Source of the DNA: Naasia aerilata
GTDB lineage: Bacteria > Actinomycetota > Actinomycetes > Actinomycetales > Microbacteriaceae
Direction: 5' to 3'
Assembly: GCF_030296595.1 (NCBI RefSeq)
Contig: NZ_AP027731.1
Location: 1,116,001 to 1,180,000, forward strand
DNA length: 64,000 bases
Of the stretch, positions 41,778 to 48,902 are shown piece by piece; positions within the stretch are counted from its first letter, which is position 1; each line of letters opens with the position of its first letter. A model generated the notes under the pieces. The model was given only the letters and a program-made list of their open reading frames with translations. It did no database searches and was not told the origin of the DNA. The translations under genes were made by a program, and so were the position numbers.

Positions 41778-41802
41778 AAACGCCGCCCATCGGGCGGCGT
41801 TT
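41778..41802 (+). terminator. Strong hairpin after tRNA-Ala
   Basis: AAACGCCGCCC and GGGCGGCGTTT form a perfect 11-bp stem with a 3-base loop, eight bases after the tRNA. The A/T ends give it a short T-run in both directions, so it could stop transcription from either side. Confidence 0.8.
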
Positions 41803-41978
41803 GGTGTCTGTGGAGAATGTGCCTATGGCGCTCTGCCGCCAAGGCGGCAGTGCGCGTCGTGGGCAGTCCGGCTCGGCCCGGCGCGGCGGCCCGGCCTTCC
41901 GTTCCAGCCTCGGCTCACGATCTGTCTGTGCTGGTTGGTTCCGCAGCTGCTGAGAGACTCCATCACCCCTCTCACCGC

Positions 41979-42016
41979 TGATTGAGGAGCGGCGCAGCCG
42001 CGTCTCGAAATCCACC
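41979..42016. repeat. Dispersed intergenic repeat, copy 2
   Basis: TGATTGAGGAGC, a GC inverted core (GGC-GCA-GCC) and GTCTCGAAATCCACC. Same orientation as copy 1 at 38390; the flanks are conserved but the palindromic core differs in length and sequence. Confidence 0.65.
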
Positions 42017-42053
42017 GGGCGCTCGGGATCAGGCCGCGAAGCCGTCAGCTTGG

Positions 42054-42893
42054 TCAGCTCAGGATGTCCTTCGTTGCGAAGCGGCCGTAGGCCAGGCCGC
42101 CGAAGAACGCGATGTAGCCGAGCTGCAGGAGCGCGTTCTGTCCGAACGAGTCCCACGCGATCGGGTCCCGCAGCAGGTCGGCGAAGCCGAACCAGTAGTG
42201 GCTGAACAGCCACGGGTGCAGCCAGTCCAGCTGGGGGAGGGTGTCCAGGATCTGCGCGGCCGCCGCGAGCACGATCGTCGCCGCCATCGCCCCGACCGGC
42301 ACCGTCGTGAGCGTCGACACGAAGAGCCCGATCGCGCTCAGCCCGAGCAGCGACACCGCCACGTAGGCCGCGAGGAGCAACGCGCGGACCGCGAAGCCGT
42401 CGATCCCCACCGTGTTGCCGGATAGGAGCGTCACCGGACCGATGGGGAAGAGGAGCGCGCCGATGCCGACCCCGGCCAGCAGCACCACCAGGGGCGCCGC
42501 CAGTGCGAACACCGCAGCCCCCGCATACTTCACCAGGAGCAGGCGCACCCGCCCGGTCGGCGCGACGAGGAGGTAGCGGAGTGTTCCCAGGCTCGCCTCG
42601 CCCGCGATCGTGTCGCCCGCGACCACGCCGATCGTGAGCGGAAGGAAGAGCGGGATCGAGACGGTGAGCCCCGTGAAGGACACGAACAGGCCGTTGTCAC
42701 TGATCGCGGCGAGGAACGCGGGGCCGTTCGACGACGAGCGGATGCGCACGGCGATGCCGACCAGGATCGGCACGAGGGCCAGTGCGGCGAGCATCGCCCA
42801 CGTGCGCCGGCGACGGAAGAGGACGCTGAGCTCGGAGCCGAGGAGCGCAAAAGCACGGGCCGGCGGCGCCGCCACCGGCTCAGCCCGCGACAT
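42054..42893 (-). CDS. ABC-2 type transporter permease
   Basis: 279 residues with six predicted membrane helices (for example TWAMLAALALVPILVGIAV near residue 30). ABC-2-type export permease, with GDTIAGEASLGTLRYLLVAP, a typical motif of the class. It pairs with the ATPase encoded upstream, whose 3' end overlaps its start by 14 bp. Transported substrate unknown; the adjacent LolA-like protein suggests a lipid or lipoprotein-related role (inference). Confidence 0.88.
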   Translation of the reverse strand: MSRAEPVAAPPARAFALLGSELSVLFRRRRTWAMLAALALVPILVGIAVRIRSSSNGPAFLAAISDNGLFVSFTGLTVSIPLFLPLTIGVVAGDTIAGEASLGTLRYLLVAPTGRVRLLLVKYAGAAVFALAAPLVVLLAGVGIGALLFPIGPVTLLSGNTVGIDGFAVRALLLAAYVAVSLLGLSAIGLFVSTLTTVPVGAMAATIVLAAAAQILDTLPQLDWLHPWLFSHYWFGFADLLRDPIAWDSFGQNALLQLGYIAFFGGLAYGRFATKDILS

Positions 42894-43818
42894 CGAAGCC
42901 CTCCCCGGTGAGCGCGACGAACCGCTCCTCGAGCGTCTGGTGCTCGACCGCGATGCCGCGAACCCGGACGCCCGCCTCGACGAGGGCGGCGGTCACTCGC
43001 TCCGGCAGCAGCTTCCCGTCCAGCTCCGCCGTCACTCCGGAGGCGCCCGCGACCGGCACGAGCCCGAGCCGGCCGAGCACCTCCACCGCCTCGGCGGTGT
43101 CCGGGGTCTCGACCCGGACCTCGGACCTGCCCACCTCGCGAAGCTCGTCCAGAGTGCCCTGCGCCACGAGGCGGCCGGCGCTCATCACGGCGACGTGCGT
43201 GCACAGCTGCTCGATCTCGGTCAGCAGGTGGCTCGACACGAAGACGGTCGTGCCCTCCTCGGCCAGCGAGCGGATCAGCGTGCGGACCTCGCGAGTGCCC
43301 TGCGGGTCGAGCCCGTTCGTCGGCTCATCGAGGACCAGCAGGTCGCGAGGGGCGAGCAGGGCGTTCGCGATGCCGAGCCGCTGCTTCATGCCCAAGGAGT
43401 AGGCGGTGACCTTCTTCCCCGCGGCATGTCGCAGGCCCACCCGGTCCAGGGCCGCCGTCACGCGCGCACTGCGCGTCCGGGACGAGCTGGGCGGATCGGC
43501 GGCATCGAGGCGGCGGAGGTTGGCGGCACCCGAGAGGAACGGGTAGAAGGCCGGCCCCTCGACGAGCGCGCCGACCCTTGGGAGGACCGAGCGGAGCGCC
43601 GAGGGCATCGGCTCGCCGAGCAGGGCGATGTCCCCGCGGGTCGCGGAGGCGAGCCCGAGGATCATCCGGATCGTGGTCGTCTTACCCGAGCCGTTGGGCC
43701 CCAGGAAGCCGAAGATCGCCCCGCGAGGGACCTCGAGGTCGAGCCCGTCGACGGCCTTCTGCCGGCCGAACTCCTTGGTCAGTCCCGTCGTCCGGATCGC
43801 GGCCTCGGCGGCCGTCAC
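42880..43818 (-). CDS. ABC transporter ATP-binding protein
   Basis: 312 residues, DrrA/CcmA-type ABC ATPase. Walker A GPNGSGKTTT near residue 44, signature YSLGMKQRLGIANALL (replacing LSGGQ, usual in this subgroup), Walker B LLVLDEPTNGLDP and a C-terminal accessory domain. GTG start at 43816-43818 overlapping the LolA-like stop by GTGA. Powers the ABC-2 permease downstream. Confidence 0.9.
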   Translation of the reverse strand: MTAAEAAIRTTGLTKEFGRQKAVDGLDLEVPRGAIFGFLGPNGSGKTTTIRMILGLASATRGDIALLGEPMPSALRSVLPRVGALVEGPAFYPFLSGAANLRRLDAADPPSSSRTRSARVTAALDRVGLRHAAGKKVTAYSLGMKQRLGIANALLAPRDLLVLDEPTNGLDPQGTREVRTLIRSLAEEGTTVFVSSHLLTEIEQLCTHVAVMSAGRLVAQGTLDELREVGRSEVRVETPDTAEAVEVLGRLGLVPVAGASGVTAELDGKLLPERVTAALVEAGVRVRGIAVEHQTLEERFVALTGEGFDVAG

Positions 43819-44867
43819 CGGGCGGCGGCCTCGAGGGCCTCGACGGGGACGGCGCCGGCGAGGAGCCGGCCGTCGGCGGTGAACAGGACGGAGACGAGCG
43901 ACGTCTGCAGAGCGCGACCCTCGGCGACGGGGGTGGTGAGCTGGGCGAGGAGCGCCGACGATGATCCGGCCGAGCCGAGCACGTCGACGGGGAGCGCGAC
44001 GACGGTGTCCCACCCGGCGCCCGTCACGGTGGGCGAGGGCAGGTCCGGTGCGGCGTAGCCTTCGGGCGGCCCGCTCGGCAGCTCCTCCTCGGTCACCCGT
44101 GTGTCGGCCGACGGGGTGAAGGTGAAGGTGTCCGCAGGCGGAGCGGAGAAGTCGATGGAGGTGAAGCCGACACGGACCGCGTCGGTGCTCTGGCCACGAG
44201 CGGTCACGGCCACCTCCAGGGGCAGCCCGGTGTCGGAGTCGACCGAGACGGTGACGCTCCCCACGAGGGTGTCGTCCGACTTCGGCGTCAGCACGAGCTC
44301 GTAGACCGGGCGTCCCGCGACGGAGCCGGTGGCGACGTCGACCTCGGTGGTGGGATCGACGGCGGCGAGCAGCTTCTCGGCCAGCTCGGCGGGGGTCGCG
44401 CTCAGCTGCGGTGCGGCGCCGGAGCCCTCGGGGAGCACGACGTGATGAGCGGCGCGCTGCTTCGAGTCGTAGATCCAGACGTCCGAGCCGTTCCGGTAGA
44501 GGTCGCGCTCGGCGAGGTCGTCGAGCACCTGCACGCGCTCCCGCTCGGCCCCATCGACGAACACCTGGGCGGTGTGGTCGGCGGTCAGGAGCTCGAGCAC
44601 CGCCGAGGTGGAGTCGGCGCCGGATGAGTAGCCGCGCGCAGACTTGGGCAGCTCGGGCAGGCCGAGGTCGGAGCTCTGCTCGACGGTCCCCGAGAACCGG
44701 GTAGCCGAGCTGCCGGCGATCAGCGCCAGCACCTCGTCCGCGGACTTCTCGGGAAGACGAGCGCCGGCGGCGCTGCCGAAGGCCGGCACGCCCAGGGCGG
44801 CAGCCGCGATGACGGCGGCGGGAATCGCGGCGGGCAGCCAGCGGGAGACCTTGTTCACTTCGATCAC
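43815..44867 (-). CDS. LolA/MucB-like exported protein
   Basis: 350 residues. The N-terminal hydrophobic segment (WLPAAIPAAVIAAAALGVP) is a signal peptide or anchor. The rest is beta-rich with text like that of LolA/LolB and RseB/MucB folds: SSDLGLPELP, YRNGSDVWIYDSKQRAAHHV, YELVLTPKSDDTLVGSV and DSDTGLPLEV. Such folds bind lipids or lipoproteins. It heads a unit with an ABC exporter through a GTGA overlap. Actinobacteria of this group lack an outer membrane, so the role is not classical LolA transport. Function is inference. Confidence 0.75.
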   Translation of the reverse strand: MIEVNKVSRWLPAAIPAAVIAAAALGVPAFGSAAGARLPEKSADEVLALIAGSSATRFSGTVEQSSDLGLPELPKSARGYSSGADSTSAVLELLTADHTAQVFVDGAERERVQVLDDLAERDLYRNGSDVWIYDSKQRAAHHVVLPEGSGAAPQLSATPAELAEKLLAAVDPTTEVDVATGSVAGRPVYELVLTPKSDDTLVGSVTVSVDSDTGLPLEVAVTARGQSTDAVRVGFTSIDFSAPPADTFTFTPSADTRVTEEELPSGPPEGYAAPDLPSPTVTGAGWDTVVALPVDVLGSAGSSSALLAQLTTPVAEGRALQTSLVSVLFTADGRLLAGAVPVEALEAAAR

Positions 44868-44937
44868 CTCAGTAGGGAATTGAAGGCGATGGTACGCGTG
44901 ATCCTCCTGATGCCGCTGGGAACGGCCTGCTTAACCA

Positions 44938-44973
44938 CGTCGAGGACCCCGGCTGATGCCGGAGCCCTCGACG
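44938..44973 (-). terminator. Hairpin downstream of the basic membrane protein
   Basis: CGTCGAGGACCCCGGC and GCCGGAGCCCTCGACG pair with two mismatches around a 4-base loop, starting about 14 bases after the stop at 44987. It likely ends that transcript. Confidence 0.6.
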
Positions 44974-44986
44974 AGAAGGATGCGCG

Positions 44987-45535
44987 CTACGCGGTGGGCG
45001 TCTTGGGGACGTCCGTGGGGTTCGTGCTCCCCGTCGCGTCCGGCTCGTCGTCGGCGATCCAGAGGTCGTCGTCGGCGCGGAAGGTCTGCCAGGCGGCGTA
45101 GGCGACGCCGGCGAGGGCGAGAACTCCGAGCACGATGAGTGCGACGGTGCCGACACCCGGTCCGGACTTCTTCGGGGGCTCGGGAGCCTTGGCGAAGAGG
45201 CCCGTGCCGGCCTTCGCGGCAGCCAGCACGCCCAGTGCGGACGCGATGACGCCGTTCACTCCGGGGATGACATCGTGGGCGACCTTGGCGCTCACGCCGG
45301 TCGCGACGGCGCGGCCGAGAACGGACGCCTTGTCGACGGACGGCTTGACCCGCGACTCATAGGTGGTCTTCACGCGCGGCACGACGTGCTCCTGCGTGAG
45401 AAGGTTCGCCTGCTGGGTGGCGCCGCGCAGGACGTTGGATGCGTGATCCAGCACCTCCTGCTGCTCCTGCCACAGCTCCTCGGCGCTGCTCCGCAGCCGC
45501 TTCAATGCCTTCTTGCGCTTGCGGGAGAGCTTCAT
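44987..45535 (-). CDS. Basic single-pass membrane protein, unknown
   Basis: 182 residues from ATG at 45533-45535. The N-terminus is highly basic and predicted coiled (MKLSRKRKKALKRLRSSAEE then LWQEQQEVLDHASNVL). The middle is amphipathic, one membrane helix (VGTVALIVLGVLALAGVAYAAW) lies near residue 140, and an acidic tail follows. I recognise no family. Divergent from the cyclophilin gene, whose promoter region it shares. Confidence 0.75.
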   Translation of the reverse strand: MKLSRKRKKALKRLRSSAEELWQEQQEVLDHASNVLRGATQQANLLTQEHVVPRVKTTYESRVKPSVDKASVLGRAVATGVSAKVAHDVIPGVNGVIASALGVLAAAKAGTGLFAKAPEPPKKSGPGVGTVALIVLGVLALAGVAYAAWQTFRADDDLWIADDEPDATGSTNPTDVPKTPTA

Positions 45536-45649
45536 CTCCTGCCTCCAATGGGTTGCTCGCGTTGGGTTGATCGCGGAATTCCTCCATCTTGCCATCCAGA
45601 GCGCTGGGAGCGCCCTGGGGAGTTTTTGCGGGCCGATTAGGGTAGAGCC

Positions 45650-46189
45650 ATGACTCAGCACACGGCAGTTGCCACTCTCCACACGACTCAGGGCGACATC
45701 CGCGTGAACCTGTTCGGCAATCACGCACCCAAGACGGTCAAGAACTTCATCGGCCTCGCCACCGGCGACGGCGAGTGGACCGACCCGACCACCGGCGCCA
45801 AGGGCGAAGGCCCGCTGTACAAGGACATCGTCTTCCACCGCATCATCCCGAACTTCATGATCCAGGGCGGCGACCCGCTCGGCACCGGAACGGGCGGCCC
45901 GGGCTACGAGTTCGACGACGAGATCTCGCCCGACCTCGACTTCACCCAGCCCTACATCCTCGCCATGGCGAACGCCGGCAAGCGCGGGGGCAAGGGCACC
46001 AACGGCTCGCAGTTCTTCATCACCACCGGACCCACCACGTGGCTCCAGGGTGCGCACACCATCTTCGGCGTCGTCGCGGATGACGAGTCGCGCGCCGTCG
46101 TCGACAAGCTCGGGGCGGTCCCCACCGACGGTCGCGACCGCCCGCTGGAGGAGCAGGTCCTCACGGGCATCACCATCAGCGAGCGGTGA
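45650..46189 (+). CDS. ppiA: Peptidyl-prolyl cis-trans isomerase, cyclophilin type
   Basis: 179 residues, cytoplasmic (no signal peptide). Cyclophilin core: VFHRIIPNFMIQGGDPLGTG, MANAGKRGGKGTNGSQFFIT and HTIFGVVADDES. It speeds proline isomerisation in folding proteins. The stop overlaps the rhomboid GTG start by GTGA. Confidence 0.95.
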   Translation: MTQHTAVATLHTTQGDIRVNLFGNHAPKTVKNFIGLATGDGEWTDPTTGAKGEGPLYKDIVFHRIIPNFMIQGGDPLGTGTGGPGYEFDDEISPDLDFTQPYILAMANAGKRGGKGTNGSQFFITTGPTTWLQGAHTIFGVVADDESRAVVDKLGAVPTDGRDRPLEEQVLTGITISER

Positions 46190-46890
46190 CCTTCTCCCGC
46201 GGCAGGAGCGGGGCGGCCTGGCGTCGCTTCCGCAGCGCCGTGGCGCCTTCGGTCACCTATGTGCTGATCATGATCACGCTGCTCGTCTTCCTCGCGCAGC
46301 TGATCCCGGGATCACCGGTCACGAACGCCCTGCTGTTCGCGCCGGCCTATGTGGAGCCGGCGACCGGCTATCCCTACGAGCCGTGGCGGCTGCTCACCGT
46401 GGCCCTCGTGCACTCGCCCGGCGTGATCCTGCACATCGCCTTCAACATGATCGCGCTGTGGATGTTCGGGCAGCAGATCGAGGTGGCGATGGGCCGGTGG
46501 CGCTTCCTGCTGACCTACCTGCTGTCGGCGCTCGGCGGCTCCATCGCGGTGCTCTACCTCGGGGCGACGCTGCAGAGCGTCGTGGGCGCATCCGGGGCGA
46601 TCTTCGGCCTGCTGGGGGCGTACTTCGTGATCGCGCGGAAGCTCGGCGGAAACGCCACGGGCATCCTCGTGCTCATCGCGCTGAACCTCGGGATCGGGCT
46701 GTTCGTGCGGACGATCTCCTGGCAGGCCCACGTGGGCGGGCTCATCACGGGCGCCCTGGTGGCGCTCATCATCGTTCAGACCCGCAAGCGCACGCAGCAG
46801 CGGCTGCAGGTGCTCCTGCTCGCCGCATTCACGGTGGTTCTGCTCATCGCCGCCGCCTGGCCGGCCCTTACGGGGACCCTCGCGCCCTAG
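46186..46890 (+). CDS. Rhomboid-family intramembrane serine protease
   Basis: 234 residues, six or seven membrane helices. Catalytic serine in VVGASGAIFGLLGAY (GASG) and histidine in SWQAHVGGLITGALVA; HIAFNMIALWMFG is the conserved H-x-x-x-N helix. Intramembrane protease of unknown substrate. The cyclophilin-rhomboid pair near the division genes is standard in actinobacteria. Confidence 0.93.
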   Translation: MTFSRGRSGAAWRRFRSAVAPSVTYVLIMITLLVFLAQLIPGSPVTNALLFAPAYVEPATGYPYEPWRLLTVALVHSPGVILHIAFNMIALWMFGQQIEVAMGRWRFLLTYLLSALGGSIAVLYLGATLQSVVGASGAIFGLLGAYFVIARKLGGNATGILVLIALNLGIGLFVRTISWQAHVGGLITGALVALIIVQTRKRTQQRLQVLLLAAFTVVLLIAAAWPALTGTLAP

Positions 46891-46899
46891 TTATCCACA
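46891..46899 (+). promoter_or_regulatory. Isolated consensus DnaA box
   Basis: TTATCCACA, a perfect match to the strong DnaA box, begins right after the rhomboid stop codon. A second near-match CTCTCCACA follows at 46902-46910. Confidence 0.5.
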
Positions 46900-47003
46900 G
46901 GCTCTCCACACTGTGCAAAGTTACACAGCTGTAATACCGGAGTGACCAGCAGATTCTCAGCACTCTGTACCCCGGAAGGGGACTGACACGAAAGGCCAGC
47001 GTC

Positions 47004-47879
47004 ATGCCGAACCTCGGACTGCTGTTCGACGTCGATGGGCCGCTCGCGAGTCCGCTCACCCGCACGGTCGCGATCCCCGGCATCCTGGACGATCTGGTGA
47101 CCCTGGCGGCCGCCGGTGTGCCCATCGCCTTCATCACGGGCCGCTCGGACGCCTTCGTCGAGGAGCAGCTCCTCGCGCCGCTCCTCGACGCCGGCCTGCC
47201 CGCCGCCCTCGAGTCCGGCCACGGCCGGATGTTCGGCGTCTTCGAGAAGGGCGCGGTGTGGGCGCCGATCACCGCCACCGGGATGGGCGCCATCACGGTG
47301 GACGAGAGCGTGCGGCTGCCGGAGTCGGTCGTCCACGGGCTGCGCACACTGACGGAGCGCGAGTTCGCCGACACCATGTTCTTCGACGACACCAAGCGCG
47401 CCATGGTCTCGGTCGAGCAGCGCACCGACGTCGACGCCGACCGCTACAAGGCGGCCCAGGCCGCCTTCAACGACGCGGCCTTCGCCCTCCTGGTCCGTGC
47501 GGGTGTGGGGATCGGCTATGGCAGCCGCTTCCGGGCCGACGAGCAGGGCGAGCTCCCCTTCCGCATCGATCCCACGATCATCTCGACCGACATCGAGTCG
47601 GTGCTGCTCGACAAGGATCGCGGCGCCGAGCGTGCGGTCCGCTACTTCTCAGAGCTCGGCGAGCTGCCGCGGCGCTGGCGGACGGTCGGCGACTCGCGCA
47701 GCGACTACAAGATGGCGGACTACCTCCACGCGGCCGGCTTCGAGGTCGCGCACGTGGACGTGCGCCCGAGCGACGGCATTCCCGAAAAGCCCTACCCCGT
47801 GGTCACCCTCGGCGACAGCATCCACGACGAGGCCGGGGCACTCTTCCTCGACCACTGGGTCGAGGAGCTCACGGGCTAG
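47004..47879 (+). CDS. HAD-superfamily hydrolase
   Basis: 291 residues. HAD motif I FDVDGPLASP (nucleophile D and general acid D), motif II-like FITGRSD, and motif IV in VGDSRSDYKMADYLH. Similar to sugar-phosphate phosphatases of the Cof/trehalose-phosphatase group, but substrate unknown. A conserved linked partner is not obvious; it stands alone between the rhomboid gene and crgA, whose 3' end overlaps it by four bases. Confidence 0.82.
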   Translation: MPNLGLLFDVDGPLASPLTRTVAIPGILDDLVTLAAAGVPIAFITGRSDAFVEEQLLAPLLDAGLPAALESGHGRMFGVFEKGAVWAPITATGMGAITVDESVRLPESVVHGLRTLTEREFADTMFFDDTKRAMVSVEQRTDVDADRYKAAQAAFNDAAFALLVRAGVGIGYGSRFRADEQGELPFRIDPTIISTDIESVLLDKDRGAERAVRYFSELGELPRRWRTVGDSRSDYKMADYLHAAGFEVAHVDVRPSDGIPEKPYPVVTLGDSIHDEAGALFLDHWVEELTG

Positions 47880-48112
47880 CGCCAGCGCGTCGTCATCAGG
47901 AAGCCGATGAAGGCGATCCCGAAGCCGATGAGGATGTTCCAGCTCTGCAGATCCGGGATGGGCAGGGTGCCCTGGCTCACGTAGAAGACGATGATCCACG
48001 CGAGGCCCACCAGCATGAAGCCGAACATGACGGGCTTGAACCACACCGGGTTGGGCGCGTCACCAGTGCGCTCCTCGGTGCGGAGCTCGGGTCGGACGCG
48101 GGTTCGTGCCAT
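47876..48112 (-). CDS. crgA: Cell-division protein CrgA
   Basis: 78 residues: a charged N-terminus and two membrane helices (WFKPVMFGFMLVGLAWIIVF and LIGFGIAFIGFLMTT) ending in TRWR. CrgA is an actinobacterial divisome protein that interacts with FtsZ, FtsI and PBPs. It sits next to pabA and pknB, as in mycobacteria and Streptomyces. Confidence 0.95.
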   Translation of the reverse strand: MARTRVRPELRTEERTGDAPNPVWFKPVMFGFMLVGLAWIIVFYVSQGTLPIPDLQSWNILIGFGIAFIGFLMTTRWR

Positions 48113-48188
48113 GCGGGGAGTCTAGCAAAGCGCGCTCGCGGTGCCTGGGAGGCGCCCTCGGCCGGGCAGGTGCGAGACTGTACGGGCC

Positions 48189-48833
48189 ATGACCCGCATC
48201 CTCGTGATCGACAACTACGACAGCTTCGTCTACACCCTGGACGGCTACCTCAAGCAGCTCGGGGCCGAGACCGAGGTCGTGCGCAACGACAGCATCCCCG
48301 AGGCGGACCTCGCGGCGCGCATGAGCGAGTACGACGGGGTGCTGCTCTCGCCGGGGCCGGGGAAGCCCGCGGACGCCGGCGTCTCAGTGCCCGCGGTGGG
48401 TGTGGCCCTCGAGCTGGAGCTTCCGCTGTTGGGAGTGTGCCTCGGCCACCAGGCGATCGCGGAGGCCCGCGGCGCCGTGGTGACGAACGCCGAGGAGCTC
48501 ATGCACGGCAAGACGTCGTCGATCGAGCATGACGGCAGCGCCTTCTACGACGGCGTGCCCCAGCCCTTCACCGCGACGCGGTACCACTCGCTCGCGGTGG
48601 TGGACGAGACCGTTCCGGACGACCTCGTCGTCACCTCCCGCACGCAGGGCGGGGTCATCATGGGACTCCGGCACGTGGAGGCGCCCGTCTTCGGGGTGCA
48701 GTTCCACCCCGAGTCGGTGCTGACCGAGGGCGGCTACGTGATGCTCGGCAACTGGCTCGGCCTCGTGGGCCTCGCCGATGCCCCGGAGCGCGCGAAGACG
48801 CTGCACCCGCTCCTCACGGCCCGCCGCGCCTGA
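48189..48833 (+). CDS. pabA: Glutamine amidotransferase, PabA/TrpG type
   Basis: 214 residues, class I glutamine amidotransferase. Nucleophile Cys in LLGVCLGHQ, His-Glu pair in VQFHPESVLTEGG, and start MTRILVIDNYDSFVYTL. It supplies ammonia to aminodeoxychorismate synthase (folate) or anthranilate synthase (tryptophan). Position next to crgA and pknB matches the actinobacterial gene usually called pabA/trpG. Start ATG at 48189, just after the likely leader. Confidence 0.92.
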   Translation: MTRILVIDNYDSFVYTLDGYLKQLGAETEVVRNDSIPEADLAARMSEYDGVLLSPGPGKPADAGVSVPAVGVALELELPLLGVCLGHQAIAEARGAVVTNAEELMHGKTSSIEHDGSAFYDGVPQPFTATRYHSLAVVDETVPDDLVVTSRTQGGVIMGLRHVEAPVFGVQFHPESVLTEGGYVMLGNWLGLVGLADAPERAKTLHPLLTARRA

Positions 48834-48840
48834 CCCCTGT

Positions 48841-48897
48841 CGAGGTGGCACCTGCTGCTGTTCCCTCGGCGAGATGGCAGCACCTAGTGCCACCTCG
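48841..48897. terminator. Long hairpin between convergent pabA and pknB
   Basis: CGAGGTGGCAC (48841-48851) and GTGCCACCTCG (48887-48897) form a perfect 11-bp outer stem, with partial pairing inside. It fills the gap between the two stop codons, so it likely acts as a two-way transcription stop. Confidence 0.7.
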
Positions 48898-48902
48898 CGG
48901 CT

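Larger units (their letters stand above)
41770..42053. other. Gene-free stretch between tRNA-Ala and the ABC permease
   Basis: 284 bp. It contains the hairpin at 41778-41802 and copy 2 of the dispersed repeat at 41979-42016. Open frames over the tRNAs here are not genes. Confidence 0.5.

Noticed and set aside
41743..42213. Open frame overlapping tRNA-Ala
   Set aside because: It crosses the tRNA and its terminator and has no protein-like composition.
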